From positions 1 to 36,633 of the forward strand of contig JASHRL010000404.1 of assembly GCA_030037355.1 (NCBI GenBank): DNA of 36,633 nucleotides, given 5' to 3'. Of the stretch, positions 9,079-18,526 are shown piece by piece (the first letter of the stretch is position 1; every line of letters begins with the position of its first letter). Origin of the DNA: Candidatus Acidiferrales bacterium. GTDB taxonomy: Bacteria > Acidobacteriota > Terriglobia > Acidiferrales > UBA7541. Under the pieces are notes generated by a model, which ran no database searches, was not told where the DNA came from, and saw only the letters and a list, made by a program, of their open reading frames with translations. The translations under genes were made by a program, and so were the position numbers.

Positions 9079-9765
9079 TTACCACGATGCGCTCGAATGC
9101 GTGTAGCCGCCGAAATACCATCGAACTCCGATCGTGTTGTAGATTCCCAGCGGTTCCTTGTTCGGCCCTGAATCGTAGACGCCCAGGCTTTGCGTAAACG
9201 GCGGAAACGATGTAACTCCATGATTCGTGATGCGCAGTTCGAAATGCTTCGGCAAATCGATCGCCACGCCCATGAAACGCTCCCAGGCCAGCGGCGCCAT
9301 CGAGTACGTATACATCACTTGCGGTATGTTATCGCCGAAAAAGAAATTCGGCTGAAAGAAAAGATACGCGTGCCGCAGCGGCGTCCGCGCAAACGGCTGA
9401 ATCTCCAGGTAGCCGCCCATGATATAGCGCGCGAACGCCGAGCACGTCGGCTGCGGCTGATTGCAACGGCCCAGGTCTGGCTCGTTGTGCGGCGGCGCAA
9501 TTTCGAAGTCCGTGTAGCCGCGAATAAATCCCTTGCCGAATAGCAGCCGTCCTTGCGAGCTCTTCTCCGATGATTCATGCGTGCTGATTTGCGCCGGCAG
9601 CGGCGCCGGCGTCTGTCCTTGCGTCTGCTTCTGCGCTTGCCCTTGCGATTGGCTCTGGCTTTGCGCCGCCGCGCCGCCGCAAACAAGCATGGCGAGCACG
9701 CACAGAGATGCGAGCGAACCGGCGAACCGCCGCGCATCGCCGCTCTTCACTGGAAACGGTTGCAT
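9079..9765 (-). CDS. exported protein, possible outer-membrane barrel, unknown function
   Basis: A 228-residue protein with a signal peptide (hydrophobic core SLASLCVLAMLVCGGAAAQ, about residues 17-35), then a Gln/Ser-rich repeat SQSQSQGQAQKQTQGQ and a Pro-rich linker. The body is rich in aromatic and alternating residues (FARYIMGGYLEIQPF, YLFFQPNFFFG, IGVRWYFGGYTHSSASW) and ends in an aromatic residue. This looks like a small outer-membrane beta-barrel or lipid-exposed sheet, but I do not recognise the family. GGGGGGG four bases before the ATG is a strong ribosome-binding site. Confidence 0.65.
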   Translation of the reverse strand: MQPFPVKSGDARRFAGSLASLCVLAMLVCGGAAAQSQSQSQGQAQKQTQGQTPAPLPAQISTHESSEKSSQGRLLFGKGFIRGYTDFEIAPPHNEPDLGRCNQPQPTCSAFARYIMGGYLEIQPFARTPLRHAYLFFQPNFFFGDNIPQVMYTYSMAPLAWERFMGVAIDLPKHFELRITNHGVTSFPPFTQSLGVYDSGPNKEPLGIYNTIGVRWYFGGYTHSSASW

Positions 9766-9808
9766 AGACCCCCCCTATGGACGGATTGAATTTTCAGCCG
9801 TGTGGATT

Positions 9809-9831
9809 GATCAATGATCTCGATCAATGAT
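9809..9831. repeat. two 10-base direct repeats (GATCAATGAT)
   Basis: GATCAATGAT occurs at 9809-9818 and 9822-9831 with a three-base gap, 44 bases upstream of the exported-protein gene on the minus strand. The 13-base period and location would suit a regulator site. This is inference only. Confidence 0.3.
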
Positions 9832-9857
9832 GATGACGAATCTTTGCGTTTCCGGAA

Positions 9858-11312
9858 TCAGCGCAGGCCCACCGACCCGCGAACCGATTCGATCAATTTC
9901 GCGGAATCGTAGCCGATTCCGTTCTTGAAAACGAGCTCGGTCTTTTCGATATCTTCGATCTTCGTGGAAGGATCGCCATCAATCACGGCGAGATCCGCAT
10001 TCTTTCCCGCGGCCAGCGTTCCGATGTGCTCGTCCTCGCCCAAAAACCGCGCTCCGTTTTCCGTATAAATATGAATTGCTTCCTCGAGCGTGAAGCCGGC
10101 CTGCACCAGAAGCTCCATCTCGCGCTGATCGCCGAATCCGGCCAAATCGCCGCCATATCCGGTGGGATCTTCGCCCGCCAGCAGCACTCCGCCGGCCTTC
10201 ACGAAGTCTCGCTCGAATTCCATTTCCTTCTTCAGCAGCACCGGCCACGGAGAATTCACCGTCTCGCCGATTTGTGCGCGCCTCGCAAGATAAGAGATCG
10301 CCGCTTCCGGAAGCATCGCATCAATCACGCGCTGTTCCAGCGGTGGCTGGTTCGGCGAAGAGGTCTCGAAAATCACGATGGTCGACGTCACCGCCACGTG
10401 ATGCGCCACGAGATCGCGTATCGTTTCCTGCATCGACGCGCCCTCGATGTCGATGCCAGCAAGCGTCTGCGCGGTCAGTTGCTGCGACGGGCAAACATCC
10501 GGTGTTTTTCCCGGGTCAAACTCCGTATCCACCATCAATCCGTGCTCCAGATCGTCGATCCCCAGCGCGGCGGCTTCCTTGAACCCAATCGAACAAAGAT
10601 GCCCGGTCACTCTTATGCCGCGTTTATGCGCCTCTTCAATCGCCGCGCCGAGTTCCGCGCGCGTGATATGCATGTACGCTTTGAATGACGTCACTCCCTC
10701 GTCGGCCCAGAAATCAACCGTTCTTCGCGCATCCTCGGGGCCCGTGAGCTGGTGCATCTGCGGCGTGAACGCGCCTGCGCCTTCAAGATACGGCCCCGTG
10801 ACGTAAATATTCGGCCCCGCGAGCTTGCCCTCATCAATCAGCTTCTTCAACTCGAGATCCGTATACGGCTCGATGCTTCCAGTCGTCCGCATTGACGTCA
10901 CGCCATTCGCCAGGTACAGCCGCGGAAAACTGAATCCCATTTCGTTGTACAGCGCCACACCCGTCGGTCGGCCTGAGGGATAAAACAGATGCTCGTGCAT
11001 CCCGACGAGACCGGGAATCACCGTCTTGCCTGTGAGGTCGATCACCTGCGCGCCGCTCGGAACCGATGCACTCGACGAGTCGCCGATCGACTGAATTTTC
11101 CCATCCGCAATCACGACGGTCTGGTCCGCCCGCGCCGCTGCGCCGGTGCCGTCGATCACTCGCGCGTGCGTCAGCGCCACCACCGGCGCGCTCACTTCCA
11201 CGAATTCGCGCACGCCCGGCGCCAGTTTGCTCGCATCCTGCGCCGCAAGCGGCATCGCCGCGCTGCACAAAAGAAATCCAGTCATCGCGAAATAAGCGGC
11301 CAGTCGTCTCAT
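9858..11312 (-). CDS. secreted metal-dependent amidohydrolase
   Basis: A 484-residue enzyme of the imidazolonepropionase/prolidase-like amidohydrolase group. A signal peptide (about residues 1-24, ending PLAAQ) targets it to the periplasm. The N-terminal strand region (ALTHARVIDGTG, VVIADGKIQSIG) leads to the metal motif MHEH (His106, His108). Later ligands are the lysine in FKAYMH, the histidines in VTGHLCSIG and DLEHGL, and the aspartate in LAGEDPTGYGG. The C-terminal block LGEDEHIGTLAAGKNADLAVIDGDP is the usual closing signature. The set looks complete, so a binuclear hydrolase is expected; the substrate is unknown but cyclic dipeptides or N-acyl amino acids are common for such enzymes. 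Confidence 0.85.
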   Translation of the reverse strand: MRRLAAYFAMTGFLLCSAAMPLAAQDASKLAPGVREFVEVSAPVVALTHARVIDGTGAAARADQTVVIADGKIQSIGDSSSASVPSGAQVIDLTGKTVIPGLVGMHEHLFYPSGRPTGVALYNEMGFSFPRLYLANGVTSMRTTGSIEPYTDLELKKLIDEGKLAGPNIYVTGPYLEGAGAFTPQMHQLTGPEDARRTVDFWADEGVTSFKAYMHITRAELGAAIEEAHKRGIRVTGHLCSIGFKEAAALGIDDLEHGLMVDTEFDPGKTPDVCPSQQLTAQTLAGIDIEGASMQETIRDLVAHHVAVTSTIVIFETSSPNQPPLEQRVIDAMLPEAAISYLARRAQIGETVNSPWPVLLKKEMEFERDFVKAGGVLLAGEDPTGYGGDLAGFGDQREMELLVQAGFTLEEAIHIYTENGARFLGEDEHIGTLAAGKNADLAVIDGDPSTKIEDIEKTELVFKNGIGYDSAKLIESVRGSVGLR

Positions 11313-11573
11313 CGCCTCATCCTTTCCAGGAATCTCCCCCGAAGAGCGGCGTCATTCTGCTCCAACGCCATTCCCTCTGGCAACTGGATTACGTGTGAAA
11401 ACGCCTCATTTGGCGTTAGAATTCGCCGCAAATCCCGGCTCAACCCCGGTACGTCGGCCCGATTCTTCGGAGGGGGCGCAGTTCTATTGATTGATTAGCT
11501 CCCGTAACGCGAGGTGCAAAACACGCCGGCTCGTCGCCGTGCTACGCTAAATGAGCTTCTCTCTGAGCCGCAA

Positions 11574-13343
11574 ATGAAACTGGCGAAATCCACATGGATA
11601 ATTGTCGCCGCATGGGCTGTATTTGTCGGCGGCTTTGCCGTCCTCTCGCTCTTGATGCCTGCCGGCGATTCCCGGAAAGCCTTCGCCGACATCACCTTGT
11701 GCATCGTCCCGCTTTTCGCCAATGCGTGCTTGCTCTGGAACGCCTCTTCGCCGTATCGCCGTCAGAATAATTTCTGGATGCTCCTCGCCTTCGGCTGCAC
11801 GCTCTGGCTTGCAGGCAGGCTGATTTGGACCTATCAGGATCTCGTCCTTCACACTCCGGCCGGCTCTTCGTCTCCCGTCGACGTCATCTTTTTCCTTCAC
11901 GTCGTGCCGCTGATGGCTTCCCTGGCTCTCTTGCCTCACGCCGAAAAGATGCGCGAATCCTTGCGCTATGGTTATCTCGACCTCCTCCTTCTCGGTGTTT
12001 GGTGGACATTCCTCTATCTGTTCCTCGCGTTCGCCTGGACACAGGACCCAACTCACGTCGCTTTAAACCGCATTCGCGACCTTCAGGTCTATGGGCTCGC
12101 AAACCTCGTTTTCCTGTTTGGCGTCGGCATCCTCGCTCTTCGCGCCAAGCCCGGCTGGCGCGCTGTCTACGCGAATCTTTTCGGTGCCTCCGCAATGTAC
12201 GTCGGCGGCATGTCGCTGACGATCATGCCTACTCTCGAGGGCCGCTTTCACGCCGGCAGCATTCTCAACGTACCCACCATCGCAGCTTTCGTGTGGTTCG
12301 GCACCGCAGGTATTCTGGCCCATCGCTCTAATCTCTCGCCGGAAACGTCAGACCAGCCCACTCAGCTTCATGACGCCCAGTGGCCCGCGCGCCTCGCAAT
12401 TCTCTGCATTCTGACCATGCCTCTCATGGCCGCGTGGAGCGAATTCGCCAGCGACGCGCCTCTGCCCGTGAAGCGTTTTCGCCTGTTTCTCACCCTTCTC
12501 ACGATTGTCGCTGCAACGGCTTTGCTTTTCTGGCGCCAGCAGTTGGTCGATCGCGAGCGCCTGGGCCTCATGAAGGGTCTGGAAGACTCTGTCGACAATC
12601 TGAAGCGCCTGCAAACGCAATTCGTGCAGGCCGAAAAGCTCGCTTCTCTCGGCCAGCTCGCCGCTGGTGCCGCGCATGAAATCAATAATCCTCTCACCGC
12701 AATTCTCGGTTATGCCGACTTGATTCAAACCGATCCCATCGCCACCGAGCGTTCCCGCAACCTCGGCGAAAAAATCCGCGAGCAGGCTCGCCGCACAAAA
12801 GTTCTCGTGACGAATCTCCTCAGCTTCGCGCGTCAGGTGCCTGCCGAAAAACAGTTGCTCGACATCAAATCCGTCCTCACTAGCGCCATCGAACTTCGCC
12901 AGCTCGATCTTCGCGACAAGCACATTCGCATCGAAGTCGAAAATCCATCGGTTCTTCCCGCCGTCCGCGGCGATCCCAATCAGCTTCTTCAGGTTTTCTA
13001 CAACCTCATCAACAACGCCGTCGATGCCATGGAAACGGTCGGGGGCGGCGTCCTCACTGTCCGCACGCGCAGCGAGCGCGGCAGCGTCGTTCTCGATTTT
13101 TCGGACACCGGCCCCGGCCTTCGCGACCCCGAACGCGTTTTCGATCCCTTCTACACCACCAAGCCCGTCGGCAAAGGCACCGGCCTCGGCCTGAGCATCT
13201 GTTACGGAATCATTCAGGAACACGGCGGCCAGATTCGCGGCTTCAATCGCGCCGAAGGCGGCTGCACATTTCGCGTCGCCCTTCCCGCCGTCCTCGCGCT
13301 TTTCCCGCAAATGGCAGGCAGCGCTCCGGCGCATACTCGCTAA
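11574..13343 (+). CDS. membrane sensor histidine kinase
   Basis: A protein of 589 residues from this start. The first 320 carry about eight hydrophobic helices with no recognised ligand domain. A short coiled region (MKGLEDSVDNLKRLQTQF) leads to the HisKA box LASLGQLAAGAAHEINNPL, with His368 as the phospho-acceptor. Then come the N-box QLLQVFYNLINNAVDAM, G1 DFSDTGPGL, the F-box FDPFYTTK and G2 GKGTGLGLSICYG. The kinase core resembles NtrB-like kinases, and no response regulator is adjacent. An in-frame GTG at 11514 is an alternative start; neither start has a good ribosome-binding site, and the ATG gives a cleaner N-terminal anchor. Confidence 0.85.
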   Translation: MKLAKSTWIIVAAWAVFVGGFAVLSLLMPAGDSRKAFADITLCIVPLFANACLLWNASSPYRRQNNFWMLLAFGCTLWLAGRLIWTYQDLVLHTPAGSSSPVDVIFFLHVVPLMASLALLPHAEKMRESLRYGYLDLLLLGVWWTFLYLFLAFAWTQDPTHVALNRIRDLQVYGLANLVFLFGVGILALRAKPGWRAVYANLFGASAMYVGGMSLTIMPTLEGRFHAGSILNVPTIAAFVWFGTAGILAHRSNLSPETSDQPTQLHDAQWPARLAILCILTMPLMAAWSEFASDAPLPVKRFRLFLTLLTIVAATALLFWRQQLVDRERLGLMKGLEDSVDNLKRLQTQFVQAEKLASLGQLAAGAAHEINNPLTAILGYADLIQTDPIATERSRNLGEKIREQARRTKVLVTNLLSFARQVPAEKQLLDIKSVLTSAIELRQLDLRDKHIRIEVENPSVLPAVRGDPNQLLQVFYNLINNAVDAMETVGGGVLTVRTRSERGSVVLDFSDTGPGLRDPERVFDPFYTTKPVGKGTGLGLSICYGIIQEHGGQIRGFNRAEGGCTFRVALPAVLALFPQMAGSAPAHTR

Positions 13344-13414
13344 TCCCCTCGTTCATGCGCTTGTCGCCGCCCGCCAGAGTCAAGAACAGCTCTGCGTTCT
13401 CCGACACTTGCTCG

Positions 13415-15472
13415 CTACTTCAAATACTGGTCGAACCAATCGAGCCAGTAGCGGAACACATCCGACGTCCGAACAGGATCATGCGGGAAGTGAGCCGCCA
13501 CGGGAATGGCGATAAATTTCACCGTGACACCATTATCCTTGAGCGCATGGTACAGCGCGTAGGCGTTGGTTATTGGTACGCGTGGGTCGCCGGTGTCGTG
13601 CAGGATCAATGTGGGCGCGGTAATGGCCGTCGCATAGGTTATCGGCGACTGTTCCTCATATCCTTTCGCGTTCTCCTGCCTCCACGGCGAGCCGCCGGCC
13701 ATGAAGCGCCACTTAACGCCGTAATCCGAGAGATTGTAAGCGTCGGCCCTGCTGTTCGAGGCGGCGCCTGACACAGCCGCCTTCCAAATGTGGTAGTGGC
13801 CGATCAGCCACGACGTCATATATCCACCATACGACCATCCGGAAACGCCGACGCGCGATTCGTCAATGAAGCCCTGTTTTTCGAGCGCGGCAATTCCGGA
13901 CATGATGTCGCGACCGGGGCCGTCCACCATATCCTTGGCGATGGCGAGCTGGTATTTACTTCCGAGATTATCGCTGCCGCGATAGTTCGGTTCGAACACC
14001 ACATAACGGCGTGACGCGATGAGCTGTGCAACGAAGCGAGTGAAGCCCAAGCCGGTTGTTGAAGCATCCGTTGGACCTCCGTGAATAAAGAGAACGAGCG
14101 GGTATTTCTTTTCGCGCGAGAAGCTTGGAGGATACACAACGACGCCGTCTTCTGCGAAGCCGTTCGGCCCTTGCCACTCGAACGGTTCGGTACGGCCGAG
14201 GTCAAGCGTAGCTATCAAATGATTGAAGTCGGTGAGGCGTTTCGGTTTTGCGTCCGGTGATGCCAGGTAATAGAGTTCAGTCGGCTGGTCCGGCGTGCTA
14301 CCGGCGAAAGCGATCGATCCATCCTTGCCTACATCCACGACGACCAAGTCATCCGAGCCGAGATTGACCTCGCCGAGATCAACTTTTCTGGCGGCGCCAT
14401 CGAGCGGCTGAATCCAGATGGCCGTCCGCGTGCCGTCGTTCCCGCTCACCAACAGCGATTTGCCATCGGGCATCCAGATGGCGTGCCGGACATTGCGATC
14501 GAGCGCGCGTGTGAGGTCCGTTCCTTCGCCGCCGGTTGAGGAGGCGACAAAAATCTCATTCTCATTGTTGAAGTCCCCATCGCGCGGGAACCAGTATGCG
14601 ACCTTTGAGCCGTCGGGCGAGAATAGGCCCTTGCTCTCGAAAGAATTCCGTTTCGTGAGTTGGCGGATTCGCTCACTGTCAACGTCCAGGATTTCAAGCA
14701 CGGTTTTCTCGGAATCGCCGACGTGCGGGTCGGGTTGGCGACTGAAGCAGATCTGTTTGCCATCCGGCGACCAAGAGAGCGACGATACAACATGGTCCTC
14801 GTCCTTCGACAGGCTCCAGGCGTTGGAAGTAAGCCGCTTCGCCGTGCCACCGGAGGCAGAAATCATCCACAGGTGTGAAGGAGTAGGCGCGGACGTATCA
14901 AGGTAGCTGTTGTCTCCCACTTCAAAGAGGTCGTGATGTTTCTCGATCTCTGCTTTATTTGGCGCTTCGTCCGGCGAGGAGAATGCTACGAACGCCCCGT
15001 CCGGACGCCAGGCAAACTGCTGGACACCCAGAGGCGCAGAAGTGATCTGCTGCGCCTCGCCACCATTCATAGGCAGCACGAAGATTTGCGCAGCGGCGTT
15101 TTTTCCTTCGCCGGCTTCCGCAAGGAAAGCGAGCCGGTCGCCAGAGGGCGACCATTGTGGCGAGCTCAATCCTTTGCGGACGTTGGTGAGCGGCCGCTGC
15201 GCGCCGGTGGCAATGTCCACAAGCACAAGCTGGCTGTCGTGACGGTCCTCGTCCCAATTCACGCGGGTCACGATAATGACGATGGACTTTCCGTCCGGCG
15301 AAATCGCCGGGTTGGAGACAGAGACGATTTTTTGAAGGTCGCCCAGCTCGATCTTTCGAGCCTGAGCTCTAGCCCGACCCGGTGCAGCGATGGCAACGAG
15401 CGCCGCCAACATTCCGAGAGACGTATATCGCGCGAACAGAGCCGAGCATCCCGTTTTTGAATGCGTGCCCAT
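13415..15472 (-). CDS. secreted S9-family prolyl oligopeptidase-like peptidase
   Basis: A 685-residue serine peptidase with an N-terminal signal (hydrophobic core around residues 18-32). A WD40-like/TolB-like beta-propeller follows (repeats ISPDGKSI, WSPSGDRLAF, WRPDGAFVAF, WSPDGKQICF, FSPDGSKVAYW, WMPDGKSLLV). The alpha/beta-hydrolase domain starts near 450. The oxyanion/HGGP block is LFIHGGPT (461-468), the nucleophile is Ser547 in GWSYGGY, and the acid is Asp629 in HDTGDPRVP. The His is 661 or 664 in AAHFPHDP. This resembles dipeptidyl-/acylaminoacyl-peptidases. The ATG at 15472 has GGAGG eight bases upstream. The open frame continues far beyond it but is antisense to the ABC gene. Confidence 0.9.
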   Translation of the reverse strand: MGTHSKTGCSALFARYTSLGMLAALVAIAAPGRARAQARKIELGDLQKIVSVSNPAISPDGKSIVIIVTRVNWDEDRHDSQLVLVDIATGAQRPLTNVRKGLSSPQWSPSGDRLAFLAEAGEGKNAAAQIFVLPMNGGEAQQITSAPLGVQQFAWRPDGAFVAFSSPDEAPNKAEIEKHHDLFEVGDNSYLDTSAPTPSHLWMISASGGTAKRLTSNAWSLSKDEDHVVSSLSWSPDGKQICFSRQPDPHVGDSEKTVLEILDVDSERIRQLTKRNSFESKGLFSPDGSKVAYWFPRDGDFNNENEIFVASSTGGEGTDLTRALDRNVRHAIWMPDGKSLLVSGNDGTRTAIWIQPLDGAARKVDLGEVNLGSDDLVVVDVGKDGSIAFAGSTPDQPTELYYLASPDAKPKRLTDFNHLIATLDLGRTEPFEWQGPNGFAEDGVVVYPPSFSREKKYPLVLFIHGGPTDASTTGLGFTRFVAQLIASRRYVVFEPNYRGSDNLGSKYQLAIAKDMVDGPGRDIMSGIAALEKQGFIDESRVGVSGWSYGGYMTSWLIGHYHIWKAAVSGAASNSRADAYNLSDYGVKWRFMAGGSPWRQENAKGYEEQSPITYATAITAPTLILHDTGDPRVPITNAYALYHALKDNGVTVKFIAIPVAAHFPHDPVRTSDVFRYWLDWFDQYLK

Positions 15473-15678
15473 GAGTTTCGCCTCCGCGTGAGACGCTTTT
15501 GTTGCGTGCATCGTACGCTTCACGCGCCCTCGACACAACGAATTCGCCACTCGAGCAGGCCCGACTGAAAGCTCTGCCTTCCCCTCGTCACTTGCTTGCC
15601 CTGAGGAACGAAGGGGCACCAACCACGATGCTCCTTTGCCTTTTCTGACCACTGACCACCGACCACTGCCTTCTGTGG

Positions 15679-15684
15679 TAAATT
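15679..15684 (+). promoter_or_regulatory. -10-like element next to the ABC ATPase start
   Basis: TAAATT (15679-15684) lies seven bases before the ATG, with TG five and six bases upstream and no Shine-Dalgarno sequence. I see no clear -35. Confidence 0.3.
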
Positions 15685-15691
15685 CACCCGC

Positions 15692-16495
15692 ATGCCCGGC
15701 GCCATTGCCATCTCCACCGAAAATCTCACGCGCCGTTTCGGCGAGCTTGTCGCCGTGGATCAAGTGAATCTCCGCGTGGATGGCGGTCAATTTTTCGGCT
15801 TCCTCGGCCCCAACGGCGCCGGCAAATCCACGATGATCAAAATGCTCACCGGTCTTCTCGCGCCATCCTCCGGCTCGATTCGCGTTCTGAATCTGGACTT
15901 GGAGCAAAACCCAGTCGAAGTGAAGCAGCAAATCGGCGTGGTCCCCGAAGGCCTCGCGCTCTACGGCCGCCTCACTGGCTCGGAATTTCTGAATTTCGCC
16001 GGTCGCATGTACGGCCTCGATCGCGCCACGGCTGCGCAACGCGCCAGGGAATTGCTCGATTTCATGCAGCTCGCCGATCGTCCGAAAACGCTCATCACCG
16101 ATTATTCCCACGGCATGCAGAAGAAACTCGCCATGGCCGCCGCCGTGATCCACGGCCCGAAGATTCTTTTTCTCGATGAGCCATTCGAAGGCGTCGACGC
16201 CATTGCCGCCGGCACTTTGAAAGCCATGCTCCAGCGCATGATTTCGCGCGGTGCCACGATTTTCCTCACTTCGCACGTCCTCGAAATCGTCGAGCGCCTC
16301 TGCAGCCATCTCGCCATCATTCATCAGGGCAAATTGGTCGCGCAGGGTTCTCTCGAGGAGTTGCGCGCCGGAGTCGAAGCGCGCCAGGGCACATCGCTCG
16401 CCTCCGCCGATGGCAAACTCACGCTCGAGCAGATTTTCCTCGACATCGTCGGCGGCAGCCGCCAGACCGATCAGGAGCTGACGTGGCTGGGCTAA
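15692..16495 (+). CDS. ABC-2-type exporter ATP-binding protein
   Basis: A 267-residue ATPase that powers an exporter together with the permease that follows. Walker A is GPNGAGKST (39-47) and the signature loop is YSHGMQKK (138-145). Walker B is ILFLDEP (158-164) and the switch histidine is His195 in LTSHVLEIVE. The YSHGM form of the signature is usual for ABC-2 exporters such as drug, lipid or polysaccharide pumps. The gene overlaps the permease start by 13 bases, which implies translational coupling. The substrate is not evident. Confidence 0.9.
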   Translation: MPGAIAISTENLTRRFGELVAVDQVNLRVDGGQFFGFLGPNGAGKSTMIKMLTGLLAPSSGSIRVLNLDLEQNPVEVKQQIGVVPEGLALYGRLTGSEFLNFAGRMYGLDRATAAQRARELLDFMQLADRPKTLITDYSHGMQKKLAMAAAVIHGPKILFLDEPFEGVDAIAAGTLKAMLQRMISRGATIFLTSHVLEIVERLCSHLAIIHQGKLVAQGSLEELRAGVEARQGTSLASADGKLTLEQIFLDIVGGSRQTDQELTWLG

Positions 16496-18177
16496 TCGCA
16501 GTCCCCGGAATTCGCGAACAGATTCGCCTTGTCGCTTATCTCCGTTGGCGTCTCTTCGCCAACTCGCTCCGCACAATCAAGGGTCGCCTGCAAGCCGTCT
16601 CCATGATTCTTGTCACGCTCATGATGAGCGGCGTCGTCTTCGGCGGCGGCATCCTGATGGGCCTCGGCTCATGGGCGCTCGTCGCGCGCGGTCAATGGCA
16701 ATGGCTCGAAGCGCTTTTGTGGATTGTTTTTCTCTTCTGGCAGCTTTATCCGATTTTCGCCGCGTCCGTCGGCGTTCAATTCGACTTCGCAAATTTGCTT
16801 CGCTTCCCTCTGCGATTCGGCAGCTTCTTCGCGTTGAGCGTCATCTATGGCCTCTTCGACCCCGGCGCGGTCGCCGCTCTTTTCTGGCTGTTTTGTATGT
16901 GGATCGGACTCGGAGTCGCGCGGCCGGAGCTGTTGCCCTGGGCGTTTCTCGTCCTCATCGCCTTTGCCGCGATGAATCTCCTCCTCGGCCGCATGCTTTT
17001 GGTGTGGACGGAAAAATGGTTGGCTCGCCGTCGCACACGCGAAATTCTCGGCTTCGTTTTCGTCCTCGTAATATTGTCGTTTCAGTTTCTCGGCCCAACC
17101 ATCCAGCACTTCCAGAACCGTCACACTCATATCCAGGAAAGCTGGGTCCTCATGCTGCTGCCTGTCGCGCATGTCCTTCCGCCCGGCGTCGCCGCTCGTT
17201 CTCTCGACCATGCTTTCTCGGAAAATATGGTTCCTGCATCCGCGTCACTCCTGTTTCTCTTGTTTTACGCCGCCGCATTTTTCTGGCTTCTGCGCACGCG
17301 CCTCGTCGCGCAATTTCGCGGCGAAAATCTGGGCGACGCTCCAAAGCCAGTCCGTCCCGCCGCGCGAGTCGCCGCGCTTCCCGCATCCGTTGCAGCGAAG
17401 CCAAAAACTTCCCCCGCGTCCTGGGACATTCCCTTCGTTTCCCGCGCCAGTAGCGCCATATTTGAAAAAGAAATTCGCTACGCCTTCCGTAGCGGCCCGA
17501 TGCTGATCAACATGTTCATTCCCATCGTCATCGTGATTTTTTTCGGCATCACGTTTCAGCAACAAGGCAAAACCGATTTCATCAGGCACGTCCCCGACAT
17601 GGTTTTCCCCATCGCGATCGCTTACACATTCCTGATCCAAATGAATTTCGTCTTCAACAGCTTCGCCTATGAAGGCGCCGGAGTTCAATTTCTCCTGCTC
17701 GCGCCCGTGCGCTTCCGCGAAGTGATGGTGGGAAAAAATCTGTTTCAGGCTGTGGTCGCTTGCTTTCAGGCGCTGATCGTGTGGATCGCCGTGGCGTGGA
17801 TGTTCGCTCCGCCGCCGCTCCTGATCGTTGCCGCCACTCTCGCCGCGCTCGCCTATGGCACGCTGGCCAACTTCGCCGTCGGAAATATCCTGTCCGTTTG
17901 CTTCCCGCGCAAACTCGAATTCGGTGCATTTCGCCAGAAAAAACTTGCCGGCGTCACCATGGCCGTCGGCCTCTTGGCGCAAGCCGTCCTGATCGGCCTC
18001 GGCGCCGCAATCTTTATGCTCGCGCGCATCTTCAATCATCTCGATTACGCGCTGCCGCTCTTCCTCGTTCTCGTAATCGCCGCCGCCGCAGGCTATTGGA
18101 TTAGCCTGAAGCAAATCGACCGCCTCGCTTCATCTCATCGCGAAGCTCTCACCGCCGAACTCTGCCGCCAGGAATAA
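16483..18177 (+). CDS. ABC-2-type exporter permease
   Basis: A 564-residue inner-membrane protein with about a dozen hydrophobic segments in two blocks, roughly 40-270 and 340-545. A polar Pro/Ala linker (KPVRPAARVAALPASVAAKPK) separates them. It is the membrane partner of the upstream ATPase. The start is GTG inside the ATPase 3' end, with an AGGAG about five bases before it. Large, fused, weakly conserved permeases of this type are common beside YSHGM ATPases, but the substrate cannot be inferred. Confidence 0.8.
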   Translation: MAGLIAVPGIREQIRLVAYLRWRLFANSLRTIKGRLQAVSMILVTLMMSGVVFGGGILMGLGSWALVARGQWQWLEALLWIVFLFWQLYPIFAASVGVQFDFANLLRFPLRFGSFFALSVIYGLFDPGAVAALFWLFCMWIGLGVARPELLPWAFLVLIAFAAMNLLLGRMLLVWTEKWLARRRTREILGFVFVLVILSFQFLGPTIQHFQNRHTHIQESWVLMLLPVAHVLPPGVAARSLDHAFSENMVPASASLLFLLFYAAAFFWLLRTRLVAQFRGENLGDAPKPVRPAARVAALPASVAAKPKTSPASWDIPFVSRASSAIFEKEIRYAFRSGPMLINMFIPIVIVIFFGITFQQQGKTDFIRHVPDMVFPIAIAYTFLIQMNFVFNSFAYEGAGVQFLLLAPVRFREVMVGKNLFQAVVACFQALIVWIAVAWMFAPPPLLIVAATLAALAYGTLANFAVGNILSVCFPRKLEFGAFRQKKLAGVTMAVGLLAQAVLIGLGAAIFMLARIFNHLDYALPLFLVLVIAAAAGYWISLKQIDRLASSHREALTAELCRQE

Positions 18178-18249
18178 TTGCCAACTGCGCGTCTTCAGAA
18201 CGTTTGCTCGGGGCCTTGTAATTTTTGGCCCGTAATCTCGCACAAAGGC

Positions 18250-18278
18250 TTGGTCGTTGACCGGTGATAGGCTAGGAT
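18250..18278 (+). promoter_or_regulatory. candidate promoter for hicB
   Basis: TTGGTC (18250-18255), 17 bases, TAGGAT (18273-18278). The ATG follows after six bases. AGGATAGGG also overlaps this site and could act as a ribosome-binding site from an upstream transcript. Confidence 0.35.
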
Positions 18279-18284
18279 AGGGTC

Positions 18285-18515
18285 ATGGATATCCGAGACT
18301 TTAAAGTTTTCCTCGAACCTGATTCTGAATATGGCGGCTACGTCGCCGTTTGCCCTTCGATCCAGGGATGCTACTCACAAGGTAAAACAGTTGATGAGGC
18401 GCTCGCCAATATTCGTGAAGCGATCGAGCTCTGCCTTGAAGAAATGGAAAACCGCGGCGAAGAAGTTCCTAATCCGAACAATGTGCTTATCGGCAGCGTC
18501 GTCATCGCCAAGTGA
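18285..18515 (+). CDS. hicB: HicB-family antitoxin
   Basis: A 76-residue protein with the partial RNase H-like fold of HicB antitoxins. It shows FKVFLEPDSEYGGYVAVCPSI (N-terminal strands), the GCYSQGKTVDEALANIREAIELCLEEM helix block, and a short basic C-terminus. There is no DNA-binding ribbon-helix-helix tail, so repression of its own promoter is less likely. HicB neutralises HicA, an mRNA-cleaving toxin. The candidate hicA is on the opposite strand, tail to tail, with only 11 bases between the stop codons, which is not the usual hicA-hicB operon. Confidence 0.85.
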   Translation: MDIRDFKVFLEPDSEYGGYVAVCPSIQGCYSQGKTVDEALANIREAIELCLEEMENRGEEVPNPNNVLIGSVVIAK

Positions 18516-18526
18516 ATTCGATTCCT

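Noticed and set aside
15647-15668. Short tandem GACCAC(T/C) repeats upstream of the ABC gene
   Set aside because: Only three imperfect units; no structure or location that suggests function.
15473-16576. Upstream extension of the S9 peptidase frame
   Set aside because: It runs antisense through the ABC ATPase gene; the true start at 15472 has a good ribosome-binding site and a signal peptide.
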